Origin: Oegoconia quadripuncta
Lineage: Eukaryota; Arthropoda; Insecta; Lepidoptera; Autostichidae
Direction: 5' to 3'
Length of the DNA stretch: 64,000 nt
Assembly (NCBI GenBank): GCA_949316235.1
Contig: OX438759.1
Coordinates: forward strand, 12,127,618-12,191,617
Shown here: positions 1 to 10,639 of the stretch, one piece after another
Position numbering within the stretch: the stretch's first letter is position 1
Layout: every line of letters begins with the position of its first letter
Translations under genes and position numbers: made by a program
The notes under the pieces: generated by a model
The model's database searches: none
What the model saw: the letters and a program-made list of their open reading frames with translations, nothing else
Told to the model about the DNA's origin: nothing

Positions 1-1090
1 GCTTTGGGACAATCGACCATCGAAATCAATATCATTGGACAATGACAGCCGTTACAGGCTTAAACCTCGCATGATAGTGCTATATACACGAGATAGAGGT
101 TACGATTTTGCTTGCTTGTGGCATATGGGCTACAGCGTTCAGTTTTTGCATATTTCTCTCGACTTAAGCATTGCATAATTCTTACACTAATACAAAGTGT
201 TACCTATTCACGATTAAACATTTGAACCGATCGCATCCGAAAGTCTGAGAGGTAGCTTGGGACCTGGATAAACTTTGGAATCCTAAGTATATCATAAGAG
301 TCCGCGATAAAGTCCACGCGGGCAAAGTCGCGGGTCGAAAGCTAGTTATAAATGCCTAATTGAACGACGGATAATGGCGGCGTAAGCGAATTTCTTTTCA
401 CGTGTCCATTTTCATTAAACTCTGTATTGATTTTCAATTATTGGCCGCCGAGTACCGGCGATGGGTCGCGTGTGTCCGACGTCCTGGCACGGAATAATTA
501 AAGCGGAAAAAGGGAGTGTAATGTGGTTTGAATTCGGATTAACAAGTAATCAGGTTATTGGACGTATCAGAGTGGGGTTTGAAATATACATACATAGATA
601 ACGGCACGATCTTTGTTGGAAAAATTTAGGAGCTACCTACTGCTCGTAAATACTTAAGTAAATATTTTTTCACTGTTCATGCTCTCAAAAAGTCTTTTAT
701 TTAGTTATCTTTTCCCGTGGGTGTCGTAAAAGGCGAATTTCCACCAAAAAACATCTATAGATATAGTGTGCATTCTGTATATTTCGAAAAGTGAACCAAG
801 GATGTTGCAAGTATTAAACTTGGAATACCCAAACGCATATGTCTGAGATATCTCTGACCACCTTTGGGATAAAGGTTCTTTTCTTTTCAATTCTCCTTTC
901 AGCAGCGTTATTTATGCAATATAATGAGTTAGTTAGACTGAACTGAAAGTATAGCAGAATATGATTACGAGTATGTAGTATTACGAAATGTAAAGAGGAT
1001 CGTTGGCTGGTCTTATCTGTGCAGTCGATTTTTATGAAACTAAAGATGGATCTAATTACATATATTTTGGTATATATAATATAGGCCAGC
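1..1090. other. AT-rich DNA, one short repeat end
   Basis: No coding region is recognised. Around 301-350 lies the terminal part of a common lepidopteran interspersed repeat (GATAAAGTCCACGCGGGC, then AAAGTCGCGGG and GAAAGCTAGT), the same right end seen complete at 4487-4618. Two overlapping minus-strand open frames near 705-1101 have no recognisable motif and no codon-use support. Confidence 0.5.
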
Positions 1091-1095
1091 TCTAG

Positions 1096-1223
1096 TAGCA
1101 TGACAGGCGCGATAAATGTTTATGTCGCGCGAGATAACATTTGTCCTACTTATTCGCTTGGACGAAATATACAACTATCCCTCTCTCACTCCTAAGTCGC
1201 GCGCGACAAACGATGTAATACTA
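1096..1223. mobile_element. Palindromic MITE-like repeat, copy 1
   Basis: About 128 bp that match 36589-36719 closely over the whole length (shared stretches include ATTCGCTTGGACGAAATATA and GTCGCGCGCGACAAACG). The left end TAGCATGACAG is the reverse complement of the right end of copy 2 (CTGTCATGCTA), so the family has terminal inverted repeats of at least 11 bp. GTCGCGCG-type motifs near each end extend the inverted symmetry. No coding capacity. Small size, TIRs and dispersed copies suggest a non-autonomous DNA transposon; the superfamily is unknown. Confidence 0.75.
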
Positions 1224-2664
1224 CGGGGGCTGGGGCTCTATTATATAATTTCACCGATTACGTTCTAACGTGTGATTGGTTGGCTCATCGCCCGCTCGGC
1301 CATATTACGTTTCCTCATTGGACATCGTTATCGACGAGGATATTGATGAAGTTACAGAATACCGCACCGATTATCCAATGCATTCGTTATCGTTAGTAGG
1401 TACGGTCATGTTCAATTGCTAGGTATCGGTAGACACATGGATGCTTCGGGTATACAGTCTGCTTCCTCCTAAGATTAGCTCCGGCTTGAATCTAGCGAAG
1501 TGAAATTCCTCTTGTCGGGTTCTGGGGCTTCGATTTTTCCCCCACTGGGGACAAAGTAGGACGGAATAAAATGTATTCCATGGGCTCCATAATTTAGTAA
1601 CAACTTGTTCGTATCTTAGACAACTCTAAATGATAAAGTGCTTACATAACTGCTCTGTCAATTTTAGTGAAACACACAGTTGCCTTTTATTGATTGATCA
1701 ATATCTTCAAGGTTTGCCTGGGCTACAAAACCTTTTTCTTTTTACGGTACGGATCGAGCTCTCAAAAGGTTTGCGGCGTATGAATAGGCATATGGGGCAA
1801 AGTGCGAATTTCTAAGAGATCGTAAACTATATTAGCGAAGGTCTTGTCCGTTATCTTGAATTCACGGCACCTACTGGTTCGAAGTGGGTCACATCTCATC
1901 ATATTCTTGGTTTGACAAATGACTACATCGGTGTTGATATCCTCGAATTTGCTTTTTGATGTTTTACTTACAAGCATAGTTTTACGATTTTGATGCCAAA
2001 TGGGGTGGTCAGCGATATTTCAAACTACATTTAAGGCTTAATGATTGAAACAAAAACCACCTTTTACTTTTCGAAATAATAAGCACACGTGAAAGGTGAG
2101 TTCATCGCCGTTGAAGCGTGCAATCTATTGATGTTTTGGTGTAAAGTCCCTTAGTCATCTTTTCGTCGTTGGGAAGAGATACGCTGGTTAAATTCTTTTT
2201 ACGTGCCGTTTTAGTTGTGATACAAACAACCTTATTTGTTATATCAAAGGATTTGGAATTTTGATTTGACGTAAGAATCCTCTCAAATCACTTTTGTTTA
2301 AATTTTGCATCCTTACCTACCTCCTTTAACTTGATGATACCAATTTATTTCTGTGTACCTAGAGACATTTTGTCGGTTAAGTGTGACGTACCCGACAGCA
2401 GCGATTCATAATGATAATGTTTAGGGCGCCATTAATGGTATTTAAAACTAATGACGTATAAAACGTGCTGTAACCCCTTCTGGGTCGTTAAGCGGAGTTC
2501 GTAAAACGGTGATGGAGAATGTAGGTACTTTTTTTTAATTTTGTGGCGTCGGCCCATGACTTAATGCGTCTCAAATAGGTAGGTACTGTATGTACAGGTT
2601 TTAGGATTGAACGAGCTAGGAATTTGATTTTTGTACTATGTTTGTTTGTATAAATGGCGCACTG
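1224..2664. other. Unassigned AT-rich spacer
   Basis: No gene is recognised. Open frames at 1630-1815 (+), 1762-1977 (-) and 2488-2688 (-) are short, overlap one another and carry no motif. The stretch near 1500-1560 (GGGTTCTGGGGCTTCGATTT, then TTCCCCCACTGGGGACA) resembles repeat sequence common in moths, but I cannot name the family. Confidence 0.4.
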
Positions 2665-3018
2665 GAAGCACTCGTGGCGCAGTCGCATTCGCTACTCGTT
2701 TTCGATTGGCGAAGTTAAATAATGTCTGGCGCGATCAGTCTTTGGATGGGTGACCACTATTGACATTTTAATACGAGTGTTTGCGTGCTTCGGGGAGCAC
2801 GTTAAATAGTCGGTTCCGGTTGTCTTCAATTGAAGCCAGTCGTTTTCGGTGGCCTACAGGGACGATTTCAAAACTCTGACAGTCAGGTTGCCACTAGTCT
2901 GGTCTGATACAAATCCACCAAACAGCACTGGGCCCGCGTGGTGGATTATGGCCCATATCCTCTCGCAGTGACAGTGTGCCTCACCAGTGGGGACGTGATA
3001 GGCTGTTGATGACTATCC
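2665..3018 (+). mobile_element. 5S rRNA-derived SINE, copy 1 (most complete)
   Basis: Positions 2697-2755 align with the internal part of animal 5S rRNA. The box A region (GCGAAGTTAAATAATGTCTGG) is at about 2710, and box C (GGATGGGTGACC) is intact at 2744-2755. These are the internal RNA polymerase III promoter elements of a 5S gene. The 5' leader GAAGCACTCGTGGCGCAGTC recurs in all copies. The body continues into a 3' region (GGCCCGCGTGGTGGAT, CCACCAG-type and CACCAGTGGGGACGTGATAG), and the end GGCTGTTGATGA resembles the 3' end of RTE-type LINEs. That architecture fits a SINE with a 5S head and a LINE-derived tail. It is not a functional 5S gene: the acceptor ends and the middle have diverged. 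Confidence 0.8.
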
Positions 3019-3969
3019 ATGGACAAGAATATGCATACTGAGCTATAATAAACGACAATTTTTTGTTGTACCTACATGTTTTAATGATGTTGAGTCCTTT
3101 GAGAATATCCTTAATAATACAATACAACTGTCAAGTAATTACTGATTGTTGTTCATTGGTTACGCAGATTCAAATCTCGTAATTTTGTACCACAGGAAGA
3201 ATTTTCTATCGGTAGATAAAATAGCCGTAGCCGTATAGGTGTTCCTAAACTTTGCTTAATCGATGCTCAAGTTATAAAAGCAACTCAATCAAGTAGCAAT
3301 TTAACCTACGGTATCTCATATGTAGTACGGTTCGTTATGTTTCAGTATGCAGTTATAATTAGTTGGAACTCTGCCATCGTGATGCGTGGCGAATAGTGTT
3401 GGTCTCAGACTGTGAACTATAGCTTCATTCTGGCGATGTTATTAACCACATGCACACAACTGTCACCATGAGTGCGGGTCGGAACCTCGATATACGATGT
3501 TTGGATCATTATGTGCAATGGGCGTCGGCTACGAGTAAACGCGGCAGCACGACCACTGTAACACTTCCAGTATAAGTAGATATCATTGTGTGCCGTAGAC
3601 TGCACTTTTCACCAGCAAGACAAATATTAATAAATGAACTCCATAAAATAATGCCGTATTTTCTCTTCGCCAATTCCACAAAAGCCGATGACAAAAGTCT
3701 TAAATCAGTGCGACGGCTTGCACACTTATCGTGTCGTAAAGTGGACGTTAGCGATGCAATGTGGGGACCCAGGACGAGTAATAAATGAAACTCACAACTC
3801 GGTGTCACGTGTATATAATGCTTCCAAATAATGCAATCACTTATATACTAAACATACATATTAACCAGTTAAAATAAGAAGGGTATAGAGGTGCGTCATA
3901 CACGTACTACAGCGATACTATTAGTCCAAAAGATTAAGATCGCTCAGTATACCATGGAAAGTGCTGTTC
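3019..3969. other. Unassigned spacer with mutually antisense open frames
   Basis: Three open frames (3417-3605 minus, 3509-3808 minus, 3588-3788 plus) overlap each other, start from weak contexts and show no recognisable domain, so they are probably chance. Nothing else is identified here. Confidence 0.4.
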
Positions 3970-4170
3970 AGAATTACTTTGACGGACAGGATAGGCCAGA
4001 GAACCAAGATCGTTAATATAGCTCTGAAATTTAGCTGGATGAAATGGCTATAGGTAGATCATACCTGTCGCGGGACTGATAATCACTAGAGCAAGTGCTT
4101 TTGTTGAGTAGGACAGCAACTAGGCAAACGTAGTGTGAGCCATAGCTAACTGGAACTACATTCTGCGGCA
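3970..4170 (+). mobile_element. RTE-type LINE C-terminal coding remnant
   Basis: Conceptual plus-strand translation gives FRITLTDRIGQRTKIVN followed by IALKFSWMKW and DNHWSKCFW-like residues. This matches the usual C-terminal pattern of lepidopteran RTE-type LINE ORFs (LRDRIRNEEIRRRTKV, then LKWxWAGHIARR, then DNRWSKxVLEW). The reading frame is broken by stops and shifts, so it is a decayed relic. The assignment rests on motif recognition from memory. Confidence 0.55.
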
Positions 4171-4486
4171 TTCAGTTCTAGCCGACTGGATCCGTAAAGC
4201 TGAAGATTGAGCTCTGGGGTGTGCTTTACGTGCTAATGATTGTGAAAAAAGTAACAAGCTTTTCTGCAATATTTATATATATTTGACCTTTAAATTGCAA
4301 TAATCTTATATTATAACACAAAATTGGTAAGATGAAAGACGTCTTAAGAAGATGAAATATAGCGTCAGCGTCAAAACCATTGAGCAGTAATAGCCATCGG
4401 CCTAGTATATGGTCAGCGGTAAAAGCAGATACTTTCAAATATACCTGAACTTATATAGAAATAACTTTTGCAATCTAACTTCTAAC

Positions 4487-4618
4487 TAATATTATAAATG
4501 CGAAAGTGTAGATGTTTGTTTGTTGCTCAATCACGAAACGCGAATAATTCCCGCGGGATTAACAAATTTCCGCGATAAAGCTATTCAACGCAGGCGAAGC
4601 CGCGGGCGGAAAGCTAGA
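4487..4618 (+). mobile_element. Short interspersed repeat ending GCGGAAAGCTAG
   Basis: It starts ACTAATATTATAAATGCGAA and ends GAAGCCGCGGGCGGAAAGCTAG, the two characteristic ends of a very common non-autonomous lepidopteran repeat. Related pieces in this window lie at about 301-350, 31334-31505 (opposite strand) and 38478-38637. No coding capacity. The class is uncertain; it may be a Helitron-like or LINE-derived non-autonomous element. Confidence 0.65.
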
Positions 4619-5297
4619 AGTATTTATATACTATAGGTCCTCAGTATCGAATGTGACGACTCAGAAGAGAATGAAAGCAAGAGGGAAATGGAACAAAATA
4701 TACACGTGGAAAGCACACAATAAGAACCTAGTTGTTGGAATGTACCTTCCAAAGGAGGTGACATCTAATTTGAATAGATATGTTAGAACTGAATCGGCGG
4801 CGAGTTGATTCTAGCGGTTTTGGTTTGGCAATGTGTCAAGCAAGCCCCTGAAACTTCATCGAAATTTCCATAACTAGTCTTGAGCTCTGAGTGTTATCCA
4901 CTTATAGTCTCAGCTGAATATACAGCTGTTGTAGACACTTTCTTACCACGCTGAGTGATGGATGGACGTGACATGAAGAGCTGAATTTGCTTAGCACAAG
5001 TAATGTCGTCGCCTAGACAGCGATTTAGGTTAGATTAATAGTTGGTATTAATTAAGTAATCATACCCGTACCGTTTGTAAAATTAGGGCCCGGAGTTGAG
5101 TTGTTGTAGAAAATTGATCGCTTTAGAGTTTATGATGGAAAGTTCTAGAGGCTTATATCTTAAAGCTTTAATCCATCATACAAAATGGTCTTGTACAAAA
5201 TTTACTAAATTAATATAAATTTTATTAGGGACTAATTCATTAAGGAGTCTAAAGTCTTGTTAAAGGTATACATATACATTATGTACATACATATGCT
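4619..5297. other. Unassigned spacer
   Basis: No recognisable gene or repeat. The sequence is AT-rich, with ordinary low-complexity runs near 5200-5290 (TACATATACATTATGTACAT). Confidence 0.4.
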
Positions 5298-6155
5298 CAA
5301 GCCTGTTTCCCGTTGGGGTAAGCAGAGACTATTGATTTCCACTTGCAACGATCCTGACATACTACTTTTGCTTCTTCCACTCTCATCAAATGCTACATAC
5401 ACGCTCGTCGATTAGTAGTTGACCGCACCTGACCTTTTGTGAGTACGTCAGTAACTTGATTGACGTACGTCCTTCTTGGCCGACCTTAACCGACCCTTCC
5501 ATTCACGCTTTCGTTAATCTCCCATTGTATATACCTACACTATTCATCAAAAAACGACCCACCAAGTAAATCTCTATACAACGTCCTACATTTCTTGGTT
5601 TTGAAACTAGTTAGTAACTCAAACTGTACTATACCGATTTTTTCATTAAAATTTCCTACAGCCAGTATGTCACCAATTAAAATGATGCTGAGCTGCGAAA
5701 TTTCATTATTTAATCGAGTTTCTGGCAATAATGATTCATGCAAAGGAAATTTCTCATACATTTTTTGAGGACATCTGGCTGAAGAAAATTTTAATGAAAA
5801 AATCGGTATAGTATAGTTTGAGTTAGTAACTAGTGTCTAAACCCAGAAATGTAGGAAGTTGTATAGAGATTTACTTGGTGGGCCGTTTTTTTTATGACTA
5901 CTGTATATACAATGGGAGATTAACGAAAGGAATTTATAACGAAAGCGTGAATGGAAGGGTCGGTAAAGGTCGACCAAGAAGGACGTACGCCAATCAAGTT
6001 ACTGACGTACTCACAAAAGGTCAGGTGCGGTCAACTACTATTCGACGAGCGTGTATGAAGCATTTGATGAGAGTGGAAGAAGCAAAAGTAGTATGTCAGA
6101 ATCGTTGCAAGTGGATATCAATAGTCTCTGCCTACCCCAACGGGAAACGGGCTTG
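5298..6155. repeat. Large inverted repeat (foldback), arms about 370-380 bp
   Basis: The left arm 5298-5665 is the reverse complement of the right arm 5775-6155 at roughly 90% identity, with a 109-bp loop (5666-5774). The right arm has a few small insertions (for example GGAATTTATAACGAAA near 5930) and scattered substitutions. The plus-strand frame 5833-6155 of the right arm reads GKGRPRRTYANQVTDVL, then RRACMKHLMRVEEAKVV and WISIVSAYPNGKRA. This resembles a short C-terminal segment I associate with lepidopteran retroelement ORFs (assignment uncertain). A third, direct partial copy follows at 6177-6232. A transcript would fold into a long hairpin. Confidence 0.9.
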
Positions 6156-6238
6156 TTAGTTTATAGCACAGGTCAAGTTACTAACTAGTTTCTAGACCCA
6201 GAAATGTAGGAAGTTGCATACAGATTTACTTGTTGCGT

Positions 6239-6420
6239 GAAGCACTCGTGGCGCAGTCGCATGCGTTATTCGTTTTCCGATTAGCGAAGTTAAGCTATGT
6301 CTGGCTCGGTTAGTCCTTGAAAGGGTGACTAGATTTGAGTGAGTATTTCTGTTCCTCGGAGGGCACGTTAGAAAAGGCAATATAGTTAACTGTCTGTCAG
6401 ATGGCCACTAGTCTGACCAT
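6239..6420 (+). mobile_element. 5S rRNA-derived SINE, copy 2 (truncated)
   Basis: It shares the leader GAAGCACTCGTGGCGCAGTC and the 5S box A region (GCGAAGTTAAGCTATGTCTGG) with copy 1. Box C is damaged (GAAAGGGTGACT). The body is shortened, and homology is lost after CCACTAGTCTGACC near 6415. It sits directly behind the foldback. Confidence 0.75.
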
Positions 6421-6641
6421 CTGAATATTTTGGAAACGGGTCAGTTCGGGAAAAGACCACCATTTTTGGAAATTTCACATTTTGAGAAAGGGGCTTTATG
6501 AATCTTTCTTCAACGACGGGATAGGCAGCTACTTTATAAATCTACTATCATTCATATCTGAATATATTGGAAAAGGGTCACTTCAGGAATAGACTACCAT
6601 TTTTGGAAATGGCACATTTTGAGAAGGGGACTTTATGAATA
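6421..6641 (+). repeat. Two diverged direct repeats, period about 139 bp
   Basis: Unit 1 (6421-6502) and unit 2 (6560-6641) align over about 82 bp, both containing CCATTTTTGGAAAT, CACATTTTGAGAA and CTTTATGAAT. A third weaker piece of the unit (GATAGGCAGNNAC) follows each copy. Not coding. Origin unknown, possibly internal repeats of a longer mobile element. Confidence 0.75.
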
Positions 6642-7721
6642 TTCTCACTACATATTTCTGATAGGCAGACACGTTAGAAATCGTCTAGTGCCATTTTCTT
6701 CAAACGATACCCCTCGACCGTATTATGAAAATCCATTGTGACTCCATAGATATGATATGGGTTTAATTACAGGTATGAAAGTTCAAGCGGCCGTGGTCAG
6801 TTTTCTGACGGATGATGGATGACCACACCTTTAAGGCTGCGATTACGTAATTTTGCCCTTTCATCCCTAGGTATTGCCACGTAATGCGGAGCCGGGGTTA
6901 GTTATCGATTTTCCTACTTTGACTCGCTTCGGGATGATATTAATCGGTCTTCCTTATGTTATTCGAGAAAAATCGAGTAAACCTGTACCTGATGTTCGAA
7001 TTCACACAGTGGAATTTAGCTATTTTGACTTGCTAAATAGAGCCCAAAGAAAAAAGTTTGCGCCACTGTAGTTTAAGAGTTATTCAATATTTTAAATGAT
7101 CATTCTAGCGTCATGTGTTGTTGGATTCCTCATTCTCATACGTTGTAAATGTCAAAAAATTAGCTGAAATAGCTCCAAGTAGGGCCCAAAGAAAAAATAA
7201 ATCTGCCACGTTCCTCCTCCGTAGGATCCTCATTCCTCAGAGACTTGCTTTACCTATGATTATAATTTATATCCCCAAAAATTGTGCATAAATAGTGCCA
7301 TCGAAATGTACAAGTCCCATAAAGAGTTCTTCAAAAACAACGAAGTTACATACTGACTTATTGTTGGCCGCACTTTTTTTGTTCTCTGTGTGTGTTATTA
7401 CATTCCATTCTCCCGGACAAAGTTATCCGATTGTGATTTTTTGTCTGGTCTACAAAATGTCCGTCATCTGCGCTGCCCCTTTTCATTCAATTTATAAAAC
7501 TTTCAACAAGAACATCATATCTTATTAGAATACAATATGGCCCCTTAATGAGAGGAGACTGTGCTCCAGCCGCCATGGAGACAGAAACAACAACAGAATA
7601 GAAAGACGAAATTTCTTATGAGAAGCGTCGAAAAAATGTAAAATAATATAATTCGAATTGGGTTTTGGTGCGTATATGATGGAGGATCATACTACCACGC
7701 AACAATTATATTATACTTAGA
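6642..7721. other. Unassigned region with a duplicated short motif
   Basis: An open frame at 6874-7071 (+, 65 codons) has no recognisable domain. Its end (AGAGCCCAAAGAAAAAAGTT near 7038) is echoed at about 7181 (AGGGCCCAAAGAAAAAATAA), which suggests repeat-derived sequence rather than a gene. The frame at 7295-7528 (+) is hydrophobic in parts but unsupported. Confidence 0.35.
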
Positions 7722-8025
7722 GTGGGAAAAGTTGTTTGTCAATTTTTGGATCTCTCACAGTTGACAGACGGCTAATTTTGGGATGAATAAAAATCTTTTT
7801 ATTTATTACGTATAGCTGCTGGAGTAGTATACGAGTAGCGTTAGTGAGAGATACACTACGCCTTGTCGGAGAAACGACCTGCAGTATGGCGGAACGGGCC
7901 AATGCCCCGCCCATTTTGATACCCCTCTCACACTGCCCCTCCGCGGATTGTTATTCTTCAAAACTCGACAGTTGACTAACTGTAAGGAGAAAGAAGGCTT
8001 GCTTGTTCTTGTTAAGCTGCGATAA
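7722..8025 (+). repeat. Dispersed repeat A, copy 1
   Basis: This aligns along its length with 29670-29945. Shared landmarks in the same order are GAGTGGGA, GGATCT, AGATACAC, CTGCAGT, and the well-conserved end GTTGACTAACTGTAAGGAGA / AAGAAGGCTTGCTTGTTCTT. No coding capacity was seen. It is a two-copy family in this window, class unknown. Confidence 0.65.
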
Positions 8026-9817
8026 TAAAGAGGCCAGCAGTTGACCCTTTTTCATTGTAATGGCCTCTACAAATCTTTTTGGAAGGTCTAACGAATGTGT
8101 TACACATACATACCTATATAAGGTAAAAGCAACGTTTCACCATATATTTTGGCCGAAATATTGATATTCCAGCCAGCAATATCTTCATATAACACAAGCT
8201 CACCTTAAAAGATGAATTATTATACTTGTCTTAAAGACATGATGGACGCCTAAACAAAATTCCACATAGGTTTCGCACTTTTTCCGCAATATTCCCCTCC
8301 TTTTTCTTTCGTAAAACCTTTGTGTCGAATTACTTAGATAAAATTGTTGTTCGGAAATATCTCGACTGCTCTCGCATTCTTTTGAAGCATCAGCAAAGAA
8401 CTGATCGTATAGATTTACACAAACGATTTGTTATCGCATGATTTTCTCCCGATATTATTCCAGTATTGTTGTTTGTTGGTTTTGTCTTGACATTGATAAA
8501 TTAATCTGTGCTAATATGAAAAATAGAGTGATTACGGTTTCATAATGCACAAAGACAATACCATTAATGTTATGTATACCGCTCCTCAAGGGCGACGGCC
8601 GCTCCTAAAGACTTTCATGCTAATTTAAAAGCGTTAAGAGCTTCATAAAGCATTTTTCATGGGACTTATTTACTGCCCGTTGAATTTCTTTTTTGTTGCA
8701 ACGTTGTGGCGGATTTATCAATGTAGAGGGGTGACTTGGGGTGACAGGGGTGTTAAAATTTAATATACCGTCCAAGTTTCTTCATTACGATCGGCGTCGC
8801 GACTAACGATTGGGTATCTGGGAATAAATTATCGAATCTAATATTATTTCCTTGGGTCGAAACTCGGAGCGAGGCCCATGAAATGTAAAATATTATTTTG
8901 CGAGGTTCAATTAAATTGTGTTGTTCCAATAAAGTACCTGATGTCGGACAAACACAATATCTGGTCTTAAACGAGGATACCCTGCACAATGAGAATAAGG
9001 TTAACGACATTACGCATATCACACACGTGAAGTTGAACACTAAGCCTCTCGCTTTAATCGGAGCATTTGTCCTAATTACTTACTTGGCAATCCCAAAATT
9101 TTTTTGGGAGTTCCGCAATGACGGACGCTGCTGCTTTTGCTGTTTTGGTCATGACCACTTTGTCGCCTTCTAAGACACCCTGGGGAATTGCGATGAGGGT
9201 CTATTCTACAGGCAACCACACGGGCATTACCCAGTATACCTAAATACGGGAAGATTGGGAAAAGCATAAATTTCTTTCAAGGTATAATAGTAGACACGAT
9301 TTTAGACAATTACATCCGGATAAATTGGTATTGAAAAGTTATTCTTCTTTGCTTTTTCTCAAATCAACGATTGAGCCTGCACCATGCATTTAAAGTTTAT
9401 CTACGTCGATACTTAAAGACGAATTCTACAATGTCTGTGCATGTGAAAAATAAAATTTCTGTGAGAGCATTCTTACAAAAGAATTCTAGACAAATTATGT
9501 CAAATTAATTCGATTAATATCATGAGCCATCGAGTGTACACATCATTAAAAATACTTCTGTTTTGCGTAAACTTTCATTTGGAATAAATAACGTGTAAAA
9601 AAATCAGACACATTACTAAGATGTCCACGAAAGCTTGGCTTTGTGTAAAAGCAGCCAAATGGATTTGTCTTTTATAAAATAACGGCCCAATTATTTTACC
9701 TTTAAAATCGATTTAGCCAATTGAATATCAACGTTAATGACTTTACATGAACTTCAAATTAGAAGTAGATACGGTAATTGTACAAAAAAAATGTTTTTTG
9801 TTCTAACTACGCTATAA
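8026..9817. other. Unassigned AT-rich spacer
   Basis: No gene is recognised. Frames at 8753-9040 (-), 8898-9173 (+) and 9076-9267 (-) overlap in opposite senses. The minus frame near 9080-9240 is locally GC-richer and could be old mobile-element coding sequence, but I cannot place it in a family. Confidence 0.35.
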
Positions 9818-9900
9818 TTCATCATCATCAGCCCGTAAACATCCCACTCTAGCGATATAGGCCTTCCCTCGTATATGAGGGAGTATTTCTTCATTACTTT
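9818..9900 (-). mobile_element. RTE-type LINE or SINE 3' end
   Basis: The sequence CATCATCATCAGCCCGTAAA, followed by CATCCCACT and TATAGGCCTTCCCTCGTA, is the reverse complement of the widespread 'AGGCCT...AGTGGG...GGCTGATGATG' 3' terminus of lepidopteran RTE LINEs and SINEs that share it. Truncated. Confidence 0.65.
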
Positions 9901-10480
9901 TTAGTAATCCTTTTCCAACCACTCTATATATAAAAGCTATATTATATTAGTTTTCTTTAAATCTAACAATTACTTTCAACCAACTGCTGTCTAGACAAAT
10001 TGACTGTTGTAGAGAATCCACGTCGGAATTTCGAAATTGGCCCATAGCGATATCCTTCCTCAACTGTCAGCATTACGTCTCCGGTTTCCTTTGCTGGGGA
10101 TCTGATGCGGGAATACCGCAAAAAAAGCCAAAAAGGGAGAAATGATTTCGTATCACATTTAATAATACTTCAGTTGAGCTTCGTTCGTCATTTACGAATT
10201 ATATTTTTCTCTTAAGAGAATTAATCACAGTAATAATTAATATTGAAGTACTTATAAATTATTCGCTACGTTGAATCAGACCTTGTCGCTTGGTAGCGCT
10301 TAAAATAAATATTCTCTAATTTTCACCAGGAAAGAAAACAGGAAGAGTCACGAATTAATTCGAATAAAGAATTTTTTGTAATATAAAAAATACGAAATTG
10401 ACTTCGTTTTATTCGATGCTAATCTTTTGTCTACAAAGAACTTCCACGTGGCTCGATCGTGCCGCATTCTATCAAAAGGT
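9901..10480. other. Unassigned AT-rich spacer
   Basis: Nothing recognisable beyond AT-rich sequence and short homopolymer runs. Confidence 0.4.
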
Positions 10481-10488
10481 GCTGCATT

Positions 10489-10600
10489 TTTTTTTTATAA
10501 ATTGCATGAAGAGCACGTAACGGTTTTCCCGGGCAGTTAGCTCGGTGCATCGGTCGGTAAAGGGGTCGCATCGATCCGGGCAGGTCGTCGCCGCCTGGTA
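10489..10600 (-). repeat. GC-rich SINE-like repeat B, copy 1
   Basis: A GC-rich core at 10528-10593 (CCCGGGCAGTTAGCTCGGTG, GGTCGCATCGATCCGGGCAG) matches 11829-11894 at about 85%. A T-run lies about 30-40 bp upstream in both copies, so the element is probably a poly-A retroposon on the minus strand. No SINE head (tRNA, 5S or 7SL) was recognised in the core. Confidence 0.6.
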
Positions 10601-10639
10601 GCTAGGTGCACCCCACCGCTACAGTCTGCACCATGAAAT

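Noticed and set aside
2697..2755. Functional 5S rRNA gene
   Set aside because: Only the internal promoter part matches 5S rRNA. The 5' and 3' stem sequences are replaced by a repeat-specific leader and body shared by four dispersed copies, so it is a SINE head.
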